Positions 36,230 through 46,444 of a DNA stretch of 64,000 bases are shown one piece after another (the stretch's first letter is position 1; every line of letters starts with the position of its first letter). The stretch is from Stieleria sp. JC731 (lineage in GTDB: Bacteria > Planctomycetota > Planctomycetia > Pirellulales > Pirellulaceae): NCBI RefSeq assembly GCF_020966635.1, contig NZ_JAJKFQ010000005.1:1328481-1392480 (forward strand). Direction: 5' to 3'. Under the pieces are notes generated by a model. That model was not told the origin of the DNA, made no database searches, and saw only the letters and a list, made by a program, of their open reading frames with translations. Both the position numbers and the translations under genes were made by a program.

Positions 36230-38402
36230 GGCTATTCCCCTGACGCAAGAGTGGTGGATTGTCAGCGGCGACGCTGATCGCGCCGTCGATGTCCTCGAAT
36301 CGTTCGCCTAGCTGTAGGGCAAGGCGGGCAAGGTTGGCTTGGAAATGAGTGCGCCCGATTTGCGAGATCACTTGCATCGGTCCACCCAACTGTGGCGCAA
36401 AGCCTGTCCCAAGCACCATTGCCAGATCGATCGCCCATTCCTGATCGACCACACGTTCGGAAAGACATCGCGTTGCTTCTAGAAGCATCGGATAGGCGAG
36501 CCGACGTTGTATGTCGGTGAGTCCGTCTTCGATGAAGTCGATTGAGGCGGGCGGTTGAACGAAGTAGCTGACAAGTTTTCGCCCCGATCGTGGGATCGCG
36601 CGTTTTCCCTTGTACAAATAGAATCCGCTTCCCGATTTGCTTCCCAAGTCACCTCGACCGACAAGATTCCCTAGGATGTCGGAGACGGTTCCTGCAGCGG
36701 ACATCGTCGCCGAAAGTGTTCCCGCGACGTGAAGGGCAACGTCCAAGCCAACTTTGTCCAAAAGACGCAGCGGTCCCATCGGCATACCAAACGCTTTCAT
36801 CTCGGCGTCAATGGTTTTAACATCGAAACCTTGTTGCACCATCAACACAGCTTCGCCAAGGTAAGGGAACAAGATCCGATTGACTAAGAATCCCGGGGAA
36901 TCCTGAGTCACGATCGGTGTCTTGCCGAGTGCTTTTACAAACGAAACCAGTTTGGCAATGGTCGCATCGCTGGTTTCCTTTCCACGAACGACTTCGACCA
37001 ATTCCATCCGTTCGACCGGATTGAAAAAGTGCAGACCTGCGAATCGCGAAGGCTGTCGAAGTACCGTGGCCATTTCGGTCACAGACAGGGCTGAAGTATT
37101 CGTCGCGATGATGGCGGAGTTGCTGACGTTGTCTTCGATTTCTCGCAGGACGGACTTCTTTACTTCCATCCTTTCGATGATCGCTTCGATAACGCAGTCG
37201 GCTTTTGTGGTGTCAGCAATGTTCTCGCTGACCATGATCGACGAACGCAGTTTTTCCGTTTGCAGCGGATCTAACTGTTTGTGTTTTGCATAGCTTTTAA
37301 CAAGCGAATCGACTCGCGAATTTGCCGCCTCGACCGTACGAGAATTGACTTCTTTGATGACCGAGGGGAAACCACGCATCGCCGCATTGTGTGCAATGCC
37401 GGCACCCATCACACCGCCACCGATGACGCCGATGCTGCGAATCGGTTCTTGGTGGATGGCAACAGAATGGTTCGGGGCCCAGGTCTTCAGATGCCGCGCA
37501 CGTTCTCTTGAAAAGAACAGTCGCAACAGGTTGCGGCACGTCGGCGTGAATAGCAGTTTCTTAAATTCGGCACGTTCGGTTTCGTACCCACGTTGATCCG
37601 TTCGATAGGATTCCGAAATGGCCCGGATTGCCGACTGCAGTGCAGGGAAATGCTCAGCCTGTTTCGCAATAGATTGTTCGGTCACCGCAATTATCTGCTT
37701 GCGGACGAACTCGTTTCCTTGCAATCGATTGGTGACCGTCCTGCGAATCGCCGTAGTTCCGCCTACTTTGTTTCCGGTCGTCAACTGCGCAATCGTCGCG
37801 ATCAATTCATCACGCCATTGGTCAGGCTCGACGGCTTTGTCGACCAATCCGATCGAAGCGGCTTCACGAGCGGACAAGTGGAGGCCTTTGAGGATCATCT
37901 TCAAAGCGTTTTTTAAACCGACGCAGCGTGGTAAACGCTGTGTTCCGCCCCAGCCCGGAATCAATCCGAGCTTGATTTCTGGCAAGCCGATTTTGGTACT
38001 GCTGTTGTCGCGGGCGATTCGGTAGTCACATGCGAGCGCGAGCTCTAATCCGCCTCCCAAACAGGGACCATGGATCTCTGTCAGCGTCGGCACGGGCAGA
38101 TTCTCGATCCGTGCAAAAAGTCTTTGACCGGTCAGCAGCAACTGTTCCGCGTCGCCTTTGTTCAAAATGCTTTCGATCACGGACACGTCGGCACCGGCAA
38201 AGAAACCACTTTCTTTTCCGCTCTTAAAGACGACCAGCTTGATGTCGTCGCGTTGTTCGATTTCTGTGATCGCCGCGTCAAGGTCTCGCATCACATCGGC
38301 GTTGATGATATTAATCGGACGTCCGCGAACATCGATGACGATCCGAACGACACCGGCATCATCGCAATTGACAGACAAGGTTTCGTACGTTGGTTTGTTC
38401 AT
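36219..38402 (-). CDS. fadJ: Fatty acid oxidation multifunctional protein: enoyl-CoA hydratase / 3-hydroxyacyl-CoA dehydrogenase
   Basis: A 727-residue fusion. Residues ~1-190 are an enoyl-CoA hydratase (FFAGADVSVIE, HGPCLGGGLELALACDYRIA, PEIKLGLIPGWGGTQRLPR with both catalytic-region glutamates). From ~320 is an NAD-dependent 3-hydroxyacyl-CoA dehydrogenase (IGVIGGGVMGAGIAHNAA, HFFNPVERMELVEVV). Together they hydrate and oxidise trans-2-enoyl-CoA. It starts three bases after the thiolase stop. The symbol reflects the family; FadB and FadJ cannot be told apart here. Confidence 0.93.
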   Translation of the reverse strand: MNKPTYETLSVNCDDAGVVRIVIDVRGRPINIINADVMRDLDAAITEIEQRDDIKLVVFKSGKESGFFAGADVSVIESILNKGDAEQLLLTGQRLFARIENLPVPTLTEIHGPCLGGGLELALACDYRIARDNSSTKIGLPEIKLGLIPGWGGTQRLPRCVGLKNALKMILKGLHLSAREAASIGLVDKAVEPDQWRDELIATIAQLTTGNKVGGTTAIRRTVTNRLQGNEFVRKQIIAVTEQSIAKQAEHFPALQSAIRAISESYRTDQRGYETERAEFKKLLFTPTCRNLLRLFFSRERARHLKTWAPNHSVAIHQEPIRSIGVIGGGVMGAGIAHNAAMRGFPSVIKEVNSRTVEAANSRVDSLVKSYAKHKQLDPLQTEKLRSSIMVSENIADTTKADCVIEAIIERMEVKKSVLREIEDNVSNSAIIATNTSALSVTEMATVLRQPSRFAGLHFFNPVERMELVEVVRGKETSDATIAKLVSFVKALGKTPIVTQDSPGFLVNRILFPYLGEAVLMVQQGFDVKTIDAEMKAFGMPMGPLRLLDKVGLDVALHVAGTLSATMSAAGTVSDILGNLVGRGDLGSKSGSGFYLYKGKRAIPRSGRKLVSYFVQPPASIDFIEDGLTDIQRRLAYPMLLEATRCLSERVVDQEWAIDLAMVLGTGFAPQLGGPMQVISQIGRTHFQANLARLALQLGERFEDIDGAISVAADNPPLLRQGNSHES

Positions 38403-38405
38403 GGA

Positions 38406-39710
38406 TCAGCCCTCGAGTTCAGTTTCAACAATCATCGCGACACCTTGTCCACCTCCCACGCAAAGCGTTGCCAAGCCTCGGCGGCCGCCAAGCTTTCGAA
38501 GCGAACGCAACAGCGTCAGGATTAAACGGGTCCCTGTCATCCCGACCGGGTGCCCCAATGCGATCGCCCCTCCGTGATAGTTCAGCTTTTCGTCAGCAAA
38601 GATCCCGAGGGGCTGACTTCTCCCAAGTTCTTTTTGCGCAAACTCTTTCGACTCAGACGCTTTTTGACATGCCAGAACTTGAGCGGCAAACGCTTCGTTG
38701 ATCTCGACCAAGTCAAAATCGGATAGCTGAAGCCCGGTTTTTCGAAGCAGCTTGGCTGTCGCATAAACAGGTCCAAGCCCCATCCGGTGCGGATCGCAAC
38801 CGGCAATGCTGTATGCGGTGACGTATCCGAGCGGTTGATCAAAACGTAGCGACGTTTCCAAGTCGGTGACCAACATTGCCGCCGCACCATCGGTCAATGG
38901 ACAACTGTTTCCCGCCGTTACGGTGCCCGATTTGTCGAAGAACGGTTTTAGCTTTCCGAGCTGTTCGAGCGACTGTTCGTCACGCGGACCGTTGTCCTTT
39001 TCGAATGTCGATGAACCGAGAGGATACGGTGCAATTTCGCCGGAAAGAAAACATTCTTTGCGAGCTGCTGACGCACGTTGATGGCTGCGAAGTGCGAACT
39101 CGTCTTGTTCTTGTCGAGTGATCGAAAATTCGCGAGCGAGCAGTTCCGCCGTTTCGCCCATATTCATTCGACTGACCGGATCGGTTAATCCCAGTTGGAC
39201 TCCGACGACAGGTTTGAAGTGTTTGGGGCGGAACTGACTGAGTACCTTCAAACGATCCAGCGTGGTTTTACACTTTGCCAACCGCATCCACAGTTTCGCG
39301 GCTTCCGGCGGAACCAACAGCGGTATCTGCGACATCGATTCGCTACCGCCAGCAATGACGTAGTTTGATCGTCCCAATAAAATAGACTGCCACGCGCTGA
39401 TGACCGACTCCATGCCCGAGGCGCAGTTGCGATTGACCGTATGAGCGATCTTGTCTTTAGGTATCCCAGCCGAAAGCGCGATCACTCGTCCGATGTTGGC
39501 CGCATCGGGTGGTCCGGACACGTTGCCGATGATGACTTCATCGACGGATCGATGATTGAAGTCGTCTGACTTTTGTGAAGCCCGTTTCAGGGTTGCACTC
39601 ACAACGTGGGTTCCCAAGTCGACCGCCGAGACACTTGCGAGTGAGGTAAACGCTTTGGCCATCGGTGTGCGGACGCCTTCGATGATGGCAAGCGGCATTT
39701 GGCTATTCAT
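38406..39710 (-). CDS. fadI: Acetyl-CoA acyltransferase (3-ketoacyl-CoA thiolase)
   Basis: A 434-residue thiolase that cleaves 3-ketoacyl-CoA with CoA. The start at ATG 39710 is fixed by a strong AGGAGGTGA just upstream and by MPLAIIEGVRTPMAKAF; the open frame to 39794 is inside the preceding gene. Catalytic residues: Cys96 in NRNCASGMESV, His in NYHGGAIALGHPVG, and the C-terminal Cys in LCVGGGQG. It overlaps the 3' end of the ligase gene by 8 bases. It closes the beta-oxidation cycle encoded by its neighbours. Confidence 0.93.
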   Translation of the reverse strand: MNSQMPLAIIEGVRTPMAKAFTSLASVSAVDLGTHVVSATLKRASQKSDDFNHRSVDEVIIGNVSGPPDAANIGRVIALSAGIPKDKIAHTVNRNCASGMESVISAWQSILLGRSNYVIAGGSESMSQIPLLVPPEAAKLWMRLAKCKTTLDRLKVLSQFRPKHFKPVVGVQLGLTDPVSRMNMGETAELLAREFSITRQEQDEFALRSHQRASAARKECFLSGEIAPYPLGSSTFEKDNGPRDEQSLEQLGKLKPFFDKSGTVTAGNSCPLTDGAAAMLVTDLETSLRFDQPLGYVTAYSIAGCDPHRMGLGPVYATAKLLRKTGLQLSDFDLVEINEAFAAQVLACQKASESKEFAQKELGRSQPLGIFADEKLNYHGGAIALGHPVGMTGTRLILTLLRSLRKLGGRRGLATLCVGGGQGVAMIVETELEG

Positions 39711-41565
39711 GGTCGTCACCTCCTTCAAAAAATTCACCCTGTTGATTGGCTTCGTCAGGTTGCCAACGGAGTTGTCGGCGAATGATCTTGCCAAGGAAAT
39801 TACGCGGAAGCGGTTGCTTGCGATGTGAGATGCGTCGTGGTCGCTTATGTGCCGAAAGTTTGTCGCGGCAATATTGATCCAACTGGTCGAAGTCAGGTGG
39901 GGAACCGCTGTCGGTCACAACGATCGCGTGAACGATTTCGCCTCGCCGAATGTCAGGAATGCCAACAACCGCGGCTTCTTTGATGCCTGGATACTCGCAC
40001 AACACCTCCTCGACTTCGGCGGGGTAGACGTTGTAGCCAGATGTGATGATCAGATCCTTTTTTCGACCGACGATTTCGAAGTAGCCGTCCGGATGGCGAA
40101 TCGCCAAATCGCCCGTATGCAACCAACCGAACTGAATCGCTTGGTTGGTTCCTTCCGGGTCATTCCAATATCCGAGCATCACTTGGGGCCCGCGAACACA
40201 CAGTTCGCCAATCATGCCGTCGTCCAGCGGTTCGTTGTCATCGGAAACGATTTGGCATTCTGTCTCGGGAAGTGGAAGCCCGATTCGTCCATAGCGTGCC
40301 GGTTCGAACAAGTGTCCAACATGTGTGACCGGTGAGGCCTCGCTAAGTCCGTAACCTTCGACCACGGTTGGCCCGTTTACGGCATCATCCTTCTGGCAGT
40401 GCTCCGTGAATTCTTGAGCGATCTCGCAATCCAGAGGGGCACCGCCAGAAATGACCCATCGGATCGAATCGAGCCGATCGCTGGGGAACTTGCGAAGCCT
40501 TTCGTTGATCGCGTGCAGCATCGCCGGAACCGCATGAAAGACAGTCGGACGGTGTTGCTCGATCAACTGGATCGTCTTCACCGTTTGAAAACGGTGATGC
40601 AGTACAAGCGTGGCACCCATCGCTGCGCCACCCATCACCGTGGCTGACATGCCATAGCTGTGAAAGAAAGGCAATACGCCAAGCATCGTCTCACGCCCAA
40701 ACGATTGATCCGTCCATGTGTACTGTTGCCAGGCGTTGGCGACCATATTCTGGTGGCTTAGCGTGACAGCTTTGGGGCGACCGGTTGTTCCACCCGTGGG
40801 CAGAATGTACGCGGGGTCATAAGCCGGGTCGATCGTGATCGGTTGCCAGCTGCGATCGACTTGGTTGATCTCTTCCCAGAACCAACCGACGCGACTGCCA
40901 GGACCGGTGGGGCGTTGCCGCATCCACTGATAGCCGCGTTTTAGCAAATAACCCAGCTGTTGATGCGCTGGCAGGTGCTTGCGAATGGAAACCAACAGGG
41001 TCGTCCGGTTGGCCGTTTCCTTGGTGTCGCCGTCGGCAAGCAAGTGTGAGAGCACGTCAAGACAAATGACGTGCTTGCATTTGGTACGTTCCAACAGCGA
41101 TTGGACTTCGCTGGCGACCATCAATGGACTGATGGCCAAGACGATACCTCCGGCACGCCAGACTGCGTTCGCGCTGATGATGTATTCGGGAACGTTGGGT
41201 AGCAAAAGCCCGACCCGGTCGCCCGGTCGTACTCCCAGCCGCTGAACCATCGCCGCGGCACGAATCGCATCCGCGTTTAAGTCTTGATAGGTCCAGCGAT
41301 CATCGCCGTAAATGATCGCATCACGCCTGGGTAATTGTTCGGCCGCATGCTGCAGCAGACCAAATGCCGGCAAGCCACGGTAATCATTCAGTCCAGTAGC
41401 GACGCCAAACTTGACCGGGCAGATATCTCCGAAGCAACGTTGCTCTGCCAAAGAGAACGTTCCACGAACCGAGTCAACCTTGGGTTCGCTGCCTGATTGT
41501 CTGGCAAACCGCCACCAACGAGGGCTCTCGCGACGCGAAGGTTGGTTTTCAGCTGGCTGTACCAT
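39703..41565 (-). CDS. fadD: Long-chain fatty acid-CoA ligase
   Basis: About 620 residues of the ANL superfamily. It activates fatty acids to acyl-CoA with ATP at the membrane. Motifs: ILPTGGTTGRPKAVTLSH (ATP loop), VVEGYGLSEASPVTHV, GWLHTGDLAIRHPDGYFEIV and the lysine-containing C-terminal tail PLPRNFLGKIIRR. ATG 41565 is preferred, with GGAG nine bases before it; the frame is open to 41652 without family features. It is the first gene of the operon fadD-fadI-fadJ-acyl-CoA dehydrogenase, which holds a full beta-oxidation turn. Confidence 0.9.
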   Translation of the reverse strand: MVQPAENQPSRRESPRWWRFARQSGSEPKVDSVRGTFSLAEQRCFGDICPVKFGVATGLNDYRGLPAFGLLQHAAEQLPRRDAIIYGDDRWTYQDLNADAIRAAAMVQRLGVRPGDRVGLLLPNVPEYIISANAVWRAGGIVLAISPLMVASEVQSLLERTKCKHVICLDVLSHLLADGDTKETANRTTLLVSIRKHLPAHQQLGYLLKRGYQWMRQRPTGPGSRVGWFWEEINQVDRSWQPITIDPAYDPAYILPTGGTTGRPKAVTLSHQNMVANAWQQYTWTDQSFGRETMLGVLPFFHSYGMSATVMGGAAMGATLVLHHRFQTVKTIQLIEQHRPTVFHAVPAMLHAINERLRKFPSDRLDSIRWVISGGAPLDCEIAQEFTEHCQKDDAVNGPTVVEGYGLSEASPVTHVGHLFEPARYGRIGLPLPETECQIVSDDNEPLDDGMIGELCVRGPQVMLGYWNDPEGTNQAIQFGWLHTGDLAIRHPDGYFEIVGRKKDLIITSGYNVYPAEVEEVLCEYPGIKEAAVVGIPDIRRGEIVHAIVVTDSGSPPDFDQLDQYCRDKLSAHKRPRRISHRKQPLPRNFLGKIIRRQLRWQPDEANQQGEFFEGGDDHE

Positions 41566-42256
41566 TGAAGGTCTCCGAGCAGAAAACGAATGCCGTCCGT
41601 GGACGAAATCGCGCGGTATCGACCGAGAGGCCGAGACGACCGCTCCATGCATCGTTCAGCGAATCAGCGCCAAAGACGAAGTCCGTAGCGTGAGTGTTCG
41701 TTGAACCGTTTAGGCTCGAAGATGAGAGTTTCGTTTCGCCCGCTCCTAGCGGTACCGTGGTCCGGCAAATCGGAACGAAAGACTTCTGGGTAGAGAAGGA
41801 CATGCACCATGATCGGGTGCACGGCAGCGATTTCAAAGCTGCGACCATGCGATGTCATGGCGAGAATTACCGAGCCGAAACCCTCGCCATTCGATTGCAC
41901 TCAATCATACCGTTAACAGCCTGGAAGGCAAGTGAAAATCACCTTAAAAAGATCTGAGGGGAGATCGTTCCACCTTAGGGGGTCTGCCGCCACTGAGTTT
42001 GATTTCCCTGGATTGCCTATGATCGATACCGCAGGAGAGCTGCTTTTGTCTCATCAAGACGTCCGTTCCCCCTCAACACAGACGCAACACGCGGGGCATC
42101 TGTATCTAGCTAAAGCCGCTTTGGCCTGCGGTCGATAGGTGCGAAAACGCCGGCTTCGATCGTCAAACAGAGTCGTACTTTTCTCAATCGCGATCGGAAT
42201 AGGGATGTAGCGGCGGCCGCGAACGACACCGTAGCAGGTTTTAAGGCGAGACAACA
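41566..42256. other. Intergenic region between fadD and the modification cluster
   Basis: About 690 bases between divergent operons. It must hold the promoters of both. I found no repeat of the palindromic families, no RNA gene and no convincing promoter boxes. Short open frames here show no family features. Confidence 0.5.
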
Positions 42257-42997
42257 ATGGGCAAGCGAATCGGCATCATGCAGCCGTATTTCTTTCCATA
42301 CGTCGGCTACTATCAATTGATCAGCGCGGTCGATGCCTTCGTCGTGTACGACAATTTGAAATACACCAAGAAGGGCTGGATCAATCGCAATCGCTATCTA
42401 GAAGGCGGTCGTGATGTGACGTTCACGATCCCGCTTCAAAAAGGTTCCGATGAGCTGCATATCAATCAACGCTTCGTTGCGGACAACTTTGATCGGTTGA
42501 AGTTGGTTCGAAGGGTCGGACAGGCTTATCGAAAGGCACCGAATTACGATTCAACTATTTTGCTTTTCGAAAAGGCCGTCATGAACCGGAAGACCAATCT
42601 TTTCGATTTCATCTTCGACTCGCTGCTGCTGCTGGTCGAGCACCTTGATTTGAAAACTGAATTGATTCGGTCGTCAGAGATCGCTATCGATCATCAGCTA
42701 CGAAGCCAGGACAAGGTGATCGCAATTTGCCGTGCATTGGATGCGACTACTTACATCAATGCGATTGGCGGACAGACTTTGTACGCCAGTGAGACATTCC
42801 GACAGCACGGGATGGATTTACGGTTTATCCGATCGGAAGATCTACAGTACAGCCAATTTGGACAGCCGTTCCAAGCTTGGCTGTCAATATTGGATGTCCT
42901 GATGTTCAACAGTCTTGATCGAGTCCGCAGTTACATTGCCGATGGTTATGACTTGGTCTGCGGCGAAAAGAATTCGAACGACGTGGTATCGGTTTAA
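42257..42997 (+). CDS. WbqC-like family protein
   Basis: A 246-residue protein of the WbqC family. The N-terminus RIGIMQPYFFPYVGYYQLI is diagnostic, and DAFVVYDNLKYTKKGWINRN follows. Members occur in O-antigen, capsule and aminosugar clusters; the reaction is not established. It is the first gene of a + strand cluster and its stop codon overlaps the next start by one base (42997). Confidence 0.88.
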   Translation: MGKRIGIMQPYFFPYVGYYQLISAVDAFVVYDNLKYTKKGWINRNRYLEGGRDVTFTIPLQKGSDELHINQRFVADNFDRLKLVRRVGQAYRKAPNYDSTILLFEKAVMNRKTNLFDFIFDSLLLLVEHLDLKTELIRSSEIAIDHQLRSQDKVIAICRALDATTYINAIGGQTLYASETFRQHGMDLRFIRSEDLQYSQFGQPFQAWLSILDVLMFNSLDRVRSYIADGYDLVCGEKNSNDVVSV

Positions 42998-43971
42998 TGG
43001 ATCGGGCCTATCGGTGGAACAAATTGGGAATCGTTTTTGATCCGACGACTTGTCGCTTGCCTTCGGCCGGATGGATCGATGAGTTTGCACAGGCACCGTC
43101 GAGCGTTTTGTTCGATGACTTTGTTCGCATCTATTTCTCTTGTCGGCCCAAACCCGATCATCAGGGCCAATACAAAAGCCACTGCGCGTATCTGGATGTT
43201 GACCGAGCTGACGTGACGAAAGTCCTTCGCGTTTGTGACGGACCGATCCTGCCTTTGGGAGAATTGGGAACCTTCGATCAATTCGGCACCTACCCTATGT
43301 CAGTAATCGCTCACGAAGGTGGTTACCGGGCATATTATGCCGGTTGGACTCGCTGTGAGTCGGTTCCGTTTAACACAGCGATCGGGGTCGCCGAAAGCGA
43401 CAGTAGGGGCGAGTCATTCGTCAAGCTTGGACCTGGTCCGGTGATACCGTACTCGCTCGATGAACCCTTTGTCATCAGCGGCCCGAAAATACGAAGGTTC
43501 ATGGGGCGATGGTTCCTGTACTACATTGCGGGTCGAAAATGGATTCTCGACGACGGACGCCCCGAGCCGGTCTACAAGATTCGCTTAGCAACTTCAGATG
43601 ACGGTTTGAATTGGTCGAAAGTCGGTAGAGACCTAATCGAAAGCAGGATCGAGTCCGACGAGGCTCAGGCAAGTCCGGACGTACTCTATTCCGATGGACG
43701 ATATCACATGTTCTTCTGTTATCGCCGCAGTCGGAACTATCGTGGCAAAGAAGGCGGATATCGCATCGGATATGCGTTTTCCGAAAATGCGCTCGATTGG
43801 ATTCGCGATGACGAGCGAGCCGGCATTGCGGTTTCTGAATCCGGATGGGATTCGGAAATGGTTAGCTACCCGCACCTGGCGAAGATCGATGGAACCACTT
43901 ACATGTTCTATCTTGGCAATCAGGTAGGCCGCCACGGATTCGGAGTTGCGAAGCTGGAGGGCGAGCTATGA
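42997..43971 (+). CDS. Glycosidase-fold (five-bladed propeller) protein, paralog 1
   Basis: A 324-residue protein with the repeated blade pattern of GH32/43/DUF377-type beta-propellers (GGYRAYYAGWTR, MGRWFLYYIAGRKW, DGRYHMFFCYR, GTTYMFYLGNQ). Acidic residues sit at blade edges, for example GWDSEMVSYPH. No signal peptide is seen, so it probably works in the cytoplasm on an activated or small sugar. It is immediately followed by a clear paralog with a 4-base overlap. The function is unknown; proteins of this type occur in glycan clusters. Confidence 0.75.
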   Translation: MDRAYRWNKLGIVFDPTTCRLPSAGWIDEFAQAPSSVLFDDFVRIYFSCRPKPDHQGQYKSHCAYLDVDRADVTKVLRVCDGPILPLGELGTFDQFGTYPMSVIAHEGGYRAYYAGWTRCESVPFNTAIGVAESDSRGESFVKLGPGPVIPYSLDEPFVISGPKIRRFMGRWFLYYIAGRKWILDDGRPEPVYKIRLATSDDGLNWSKVGRDLIESRIESDEAQASPDVLYSDGRYHMFFCYRRSRNYRGKEGGYRIGYAFSENALDWIRDDERAGIAVSESGWDSEMVSYPHLAKIDGTTYMFYLGNQVGRHGFGVAKLEGEL

Positions 43972-44954
43972 AGCCGCCGCGGTGGATCAAGCGAGGAATC
44001 ATTTTTCGACCACAAGAGCACTCGTTGCCATTTGGTTGTCGCGATTTTGCTCAGTCGCCACAAGCCTTGGTGATGGATGATCGTGTTCGAATCTTTTTTT
44101 CCACTCGGTCTGTAGACGACACGACAGGGAAATTCTTTAGCCATGTTTGTTATGCCGATTTTGATACGGAGCTCCGTGAGCTAATCGACGTTTGCGACCA
44201 TCCGGTTTTGCCGCTCGGAGGCCTTGGTTGCTTCGATGAGCACGGGATCTTTCCGATCAGTCCACTTCGCGTCAGCGATCAAATCTATGGTTATACCTGT
44301 GGGTGGAGTCGTCGCAGCGCGGTCAGCGTTGAAACTGGAATTGGGCTAGCGATCAGCGATGACAACGGAAAGAGCTTTCGACGCATCGGCGATGGTCCGG
44401 TTTTGTCGGCGACTTTGCACGAGCCATGCTTGGTCGGCGACGGCTTTGTCAGGTTTTATGAAGGTCGGTTTCACATGTGGTACATCTACGGATTGCCTTG
44501 GAAACAATACGATGACTCGCCCGATGCCCAACGAATCTACAAAATTGCACACGCTATTTCGGACAACGGAATCGATTGGGACAAAACAGGCGGCGAACAA
44601 CTGATCGCCGATCAAATCGGCAGCGACGAGTGTCAGGCATTGCCAACGGTGATTGAGCACCAAGGACGCTATCACATGTATTTCTGCTTTCGATATGCCA
44701 ATGACTTTCGAACCAACCCGAAGCGGGCCTATCGATTGGGATATGCGTATTCCGACAATTTACGCACATGGGTTCGTGATGATCAAATGGTCGGGATCGA
44801 GCGATCTGATTTGAAAGACGACTGGGACAGTGAAATGATGTGCTACCCCAATGTTTTCAGCGTCAACGAAAAGTTGTTCCTTTTGTACAACGGCAACAAA
44901 TTCGGAAGAGAAGGATTTGGAGTCGCTGTTGCCGAGTCAGACGCCTTTGGGTGA
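43968..44954 (+). CDS. Glycosidase-fold (five-bladed propeller) protein, paralog 2
   Basis: A 328-residue homolog of the preceding protein, aligned over the whole length: RWIKRGIIFRP matches YRWNKLGIVFDP, PVLPLGGLGCFDEHG matches PILPLGELGTFDQFG, and DWDSEMMCYPN matches GWDSEMVSYPH. Its ATG overlaps the stop of paralog 1 (ATGA, 43968). This points to tandem duplication followed by divergence and a possible heteromer. No signal peptide is seen. Confidence 0.75.
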   Translation: MKPPRWIKRGIIFRPQEHSLPFGCRDFAQSPQALVMDDRVRIFFSTRSVDDTTGKFFSHVCYADFDTELRELIDVCDHPVLPLGGLGCFDEHGIFPISPLRVSDQIYGYTCGWSRRSAVSVETGIGLAISDDNGKSFRRIGDGPVLSATLHEPCLVGDGFVRFYEGRFHMWYIYGLPWKQYDDSPDAQRIYKIAHAISDNGIDWDKTGGEQLIADQIGSDECQALPTVIEHQGRYHMYFCFRYANDFRTNPKRAYRLGYAYSDNLRTWVRDDQMVGIERSDLKDDWDSEMMCYPNVFSVNEKLFLLYNGNKFGREGFGVAVAESDAFG

Positions 44955-45089
44955 GACAGATCGGAAAAACAACAGCTCGGCAAGCACTGCCACTTTCGTC
45001 TTCATCGGTTTGACCATTCGATCGACAATGTTCACAAACAGGTTATTCATCAACGGATCGCCTTCGAGTCCGATGTGGTGACTAGCGAA

Positions 45090-45578
45090 ATGACCATTCG
45101 ATATACACGCGATCAATCTTCTGCGAGCGACTTGGTGGGGCATCTAGAATGCTGCTCCGATCAGTTTATTCCCGCTCTGGCCGATCGGGTCAATGTAGCT
45201 GACTATGCGAAGAAGCTTCACTGTAATGCGACACGATTCGAAGCGTGGCATGAAGGTGAACTTGTGGGGTTGGTCGCCGCATATTTTTCGAAGTCGGATG
45301 CGAATTCAGAGACACCCCAACCTGAGCACGATGACGTCGGGTTCATTTCCAACGTGAGCGTGCTGCGACAGTTCGGTGGCCGCGGGATTGCAACCAATCT
45401 AGTACAGCAAACGATTCAATTTTCAAAGGATCACCGCGTTCTGTTGCTGGAACTGAAGGTCAATCGTGATAACGACGCAGCAGTGTCGCTCTATGGTAAG
45501 TTGGGATTTTGTATCGCCGCGACGGAAGGGACTGAACTGAATATGCGATTGGAGATAGGAGTATCCGATGAAGTCTGA
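45090..45578 (+). CDS. GNAT-family N-acetyltransferase
   Basis: About 162 residues from ATG 45090 (an in-frame GTG lies at 45075). The acetyl-CoA pyrophosphate loop is QFGGRGIATNLVQQ, preceded by VGFISNVSV, and the C-terminal LELKVNRDNDAAVSLYGKLGF is typical of GNAT enzymes. In this cluster an aminosugar acceptor is plausible. It overlaps the next gene by 11 bases. Confidence 0.85.
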   Translation: MTIRYTRDQSSASDLVGHLECCSDQFIPALADRVNVADYAKKLHCNATRFEAWHEGELVGLVAAYFSKSDANSETPQPEHDDVGFISNVSVLRQFGGRGIATNLVQQTIQFSKDHRVLLLELKVNRDNDAAVSLYGKLGFCIAATEGTELNMRLEIGVSDEV

Positions 45579-46317
45579 TTCACAACGTCGAGACTACGAC
45601 GCAGAGTTGCAGGACAACCAGGATCGTAAATACGCTTATAACTTTGACCTCGATGTGATGCATCGTTTCATGATGCGCTCGTTTCAAGCGTTTTGGAAAT
45701 CGGGAAGTTGTTTAGAACTAGGTAGCTACAACGGCGACTTTACAAAGCGGTTACTGCAGCAGTTTGAACAGATCACATGTGTCGAAGCATCCGGTGCCGC
45801 TGTGGAACAACTTGAAGCTTCGCTGGGAGATCGCGTCCAATGTGTGCAAGCGACTTTCGAAGACGTCCAGCTGAACAGTACTTACGACAACGTCGTGCTG
45901 ACACACGTACTGGAACATCTCGATGACCCGGTCCTGGTGCTACGCCGAATCAACGAAGAATGGCTGAGTCCTAACGGGAGGTTGATGCTGGTTTGCCCCA
46001 ACGCAAACGCTCCGTCCCGACAGATCGCAGTCAAAATGGGGCTGATTTCACATCACGCCGCAGTGACGGAGGGTGAGAGCAAACATGGTCATCGGATTAC
46101 GTACTCACTTGACACCCTTGAACGTGATGCCCGTGCCGCCGGGCTGAACGTTGTTTATCGAACAGGCATCTTCTTCAAGGCACTCGCAAATTTCCAATGG
46201 GATCGCCTGTTGGCGACGGACATCATTTCGGATGAGTATTTGGAAGGGTGCTATCAGCTCGGGCAAATCTATCCGGATCTGTGTGCAAGCATCTTTCTTG
46301 TTTGCGAAAAAGGCTAG
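45568..46317 (+). CDS. Class I SAM-dependent methyltransferase
   Basis: A 249-residue methyltransferase (Methyltransf_23-like). The SAM site is CLELGSYNGDFTKRL (motif I), followed by CVEASGAAVEQLE and VVLTHVLEHLDDPVLVLRRI (motif post-II/III). Such enzymes in glycan clusters methylate sugars. Its TAG stop (46315-46317) is part of the CTAG edge of palindromic element copy 2. Confidence 0.88.
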   Translation: MKSDSQRRDYDAELQDNQDRKYAYNFDLDVMHRFMMRSFQAFWKSGSCLELGSYNGDFTKRLLQQFEQITCVEASGAAVEQLEASLGDRVQCVQATFEDVQLNSTYDNVVLTHVLEHLDDPVLVLRRINEEWLSPNGRLMLVCPNANAPSRQIAVKMGLISHHAAVTEGESKHGHRITYSLDTLERDARAAGLNVVYRTGIFFKALANFQWDRLLATDIISDEYLEGCYQLGQIYPDLCASIFLVCEKG

Positions 46318-46444
46318 TGCTTCGTTCCAACTCGATTTTAGGATCAGCCGCATGGCGTTAGCCACGGTTTCAGTGCAATAACCGGGGCTAACGCCCATCG
46401 GCTGATGACTCGAACCCGCATTTTCATATGGGACGAAGCACTAG
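46314..46444 (+). repeat. CTAG-bounded palindromic element, copy 2 (MITE-like)
   Basis: A 131-bp element from CTAG 46314-46317 to CTAG 46441-46444. The terminal inverted repeats are CTAGTGCTTCGTTCC and GGGACGAAGCACTAG. The core hairpin is CAGCCGcatGGCGTTAGCCaCGGTT, a ~10-base loop, then AACCGgGGCTAACGCCcatCGGCTG. The first CTAG holds the methyltransferase stop codon. The 195 bases after it up to the next gene hold nothing I recognise. Confidence 0.9.
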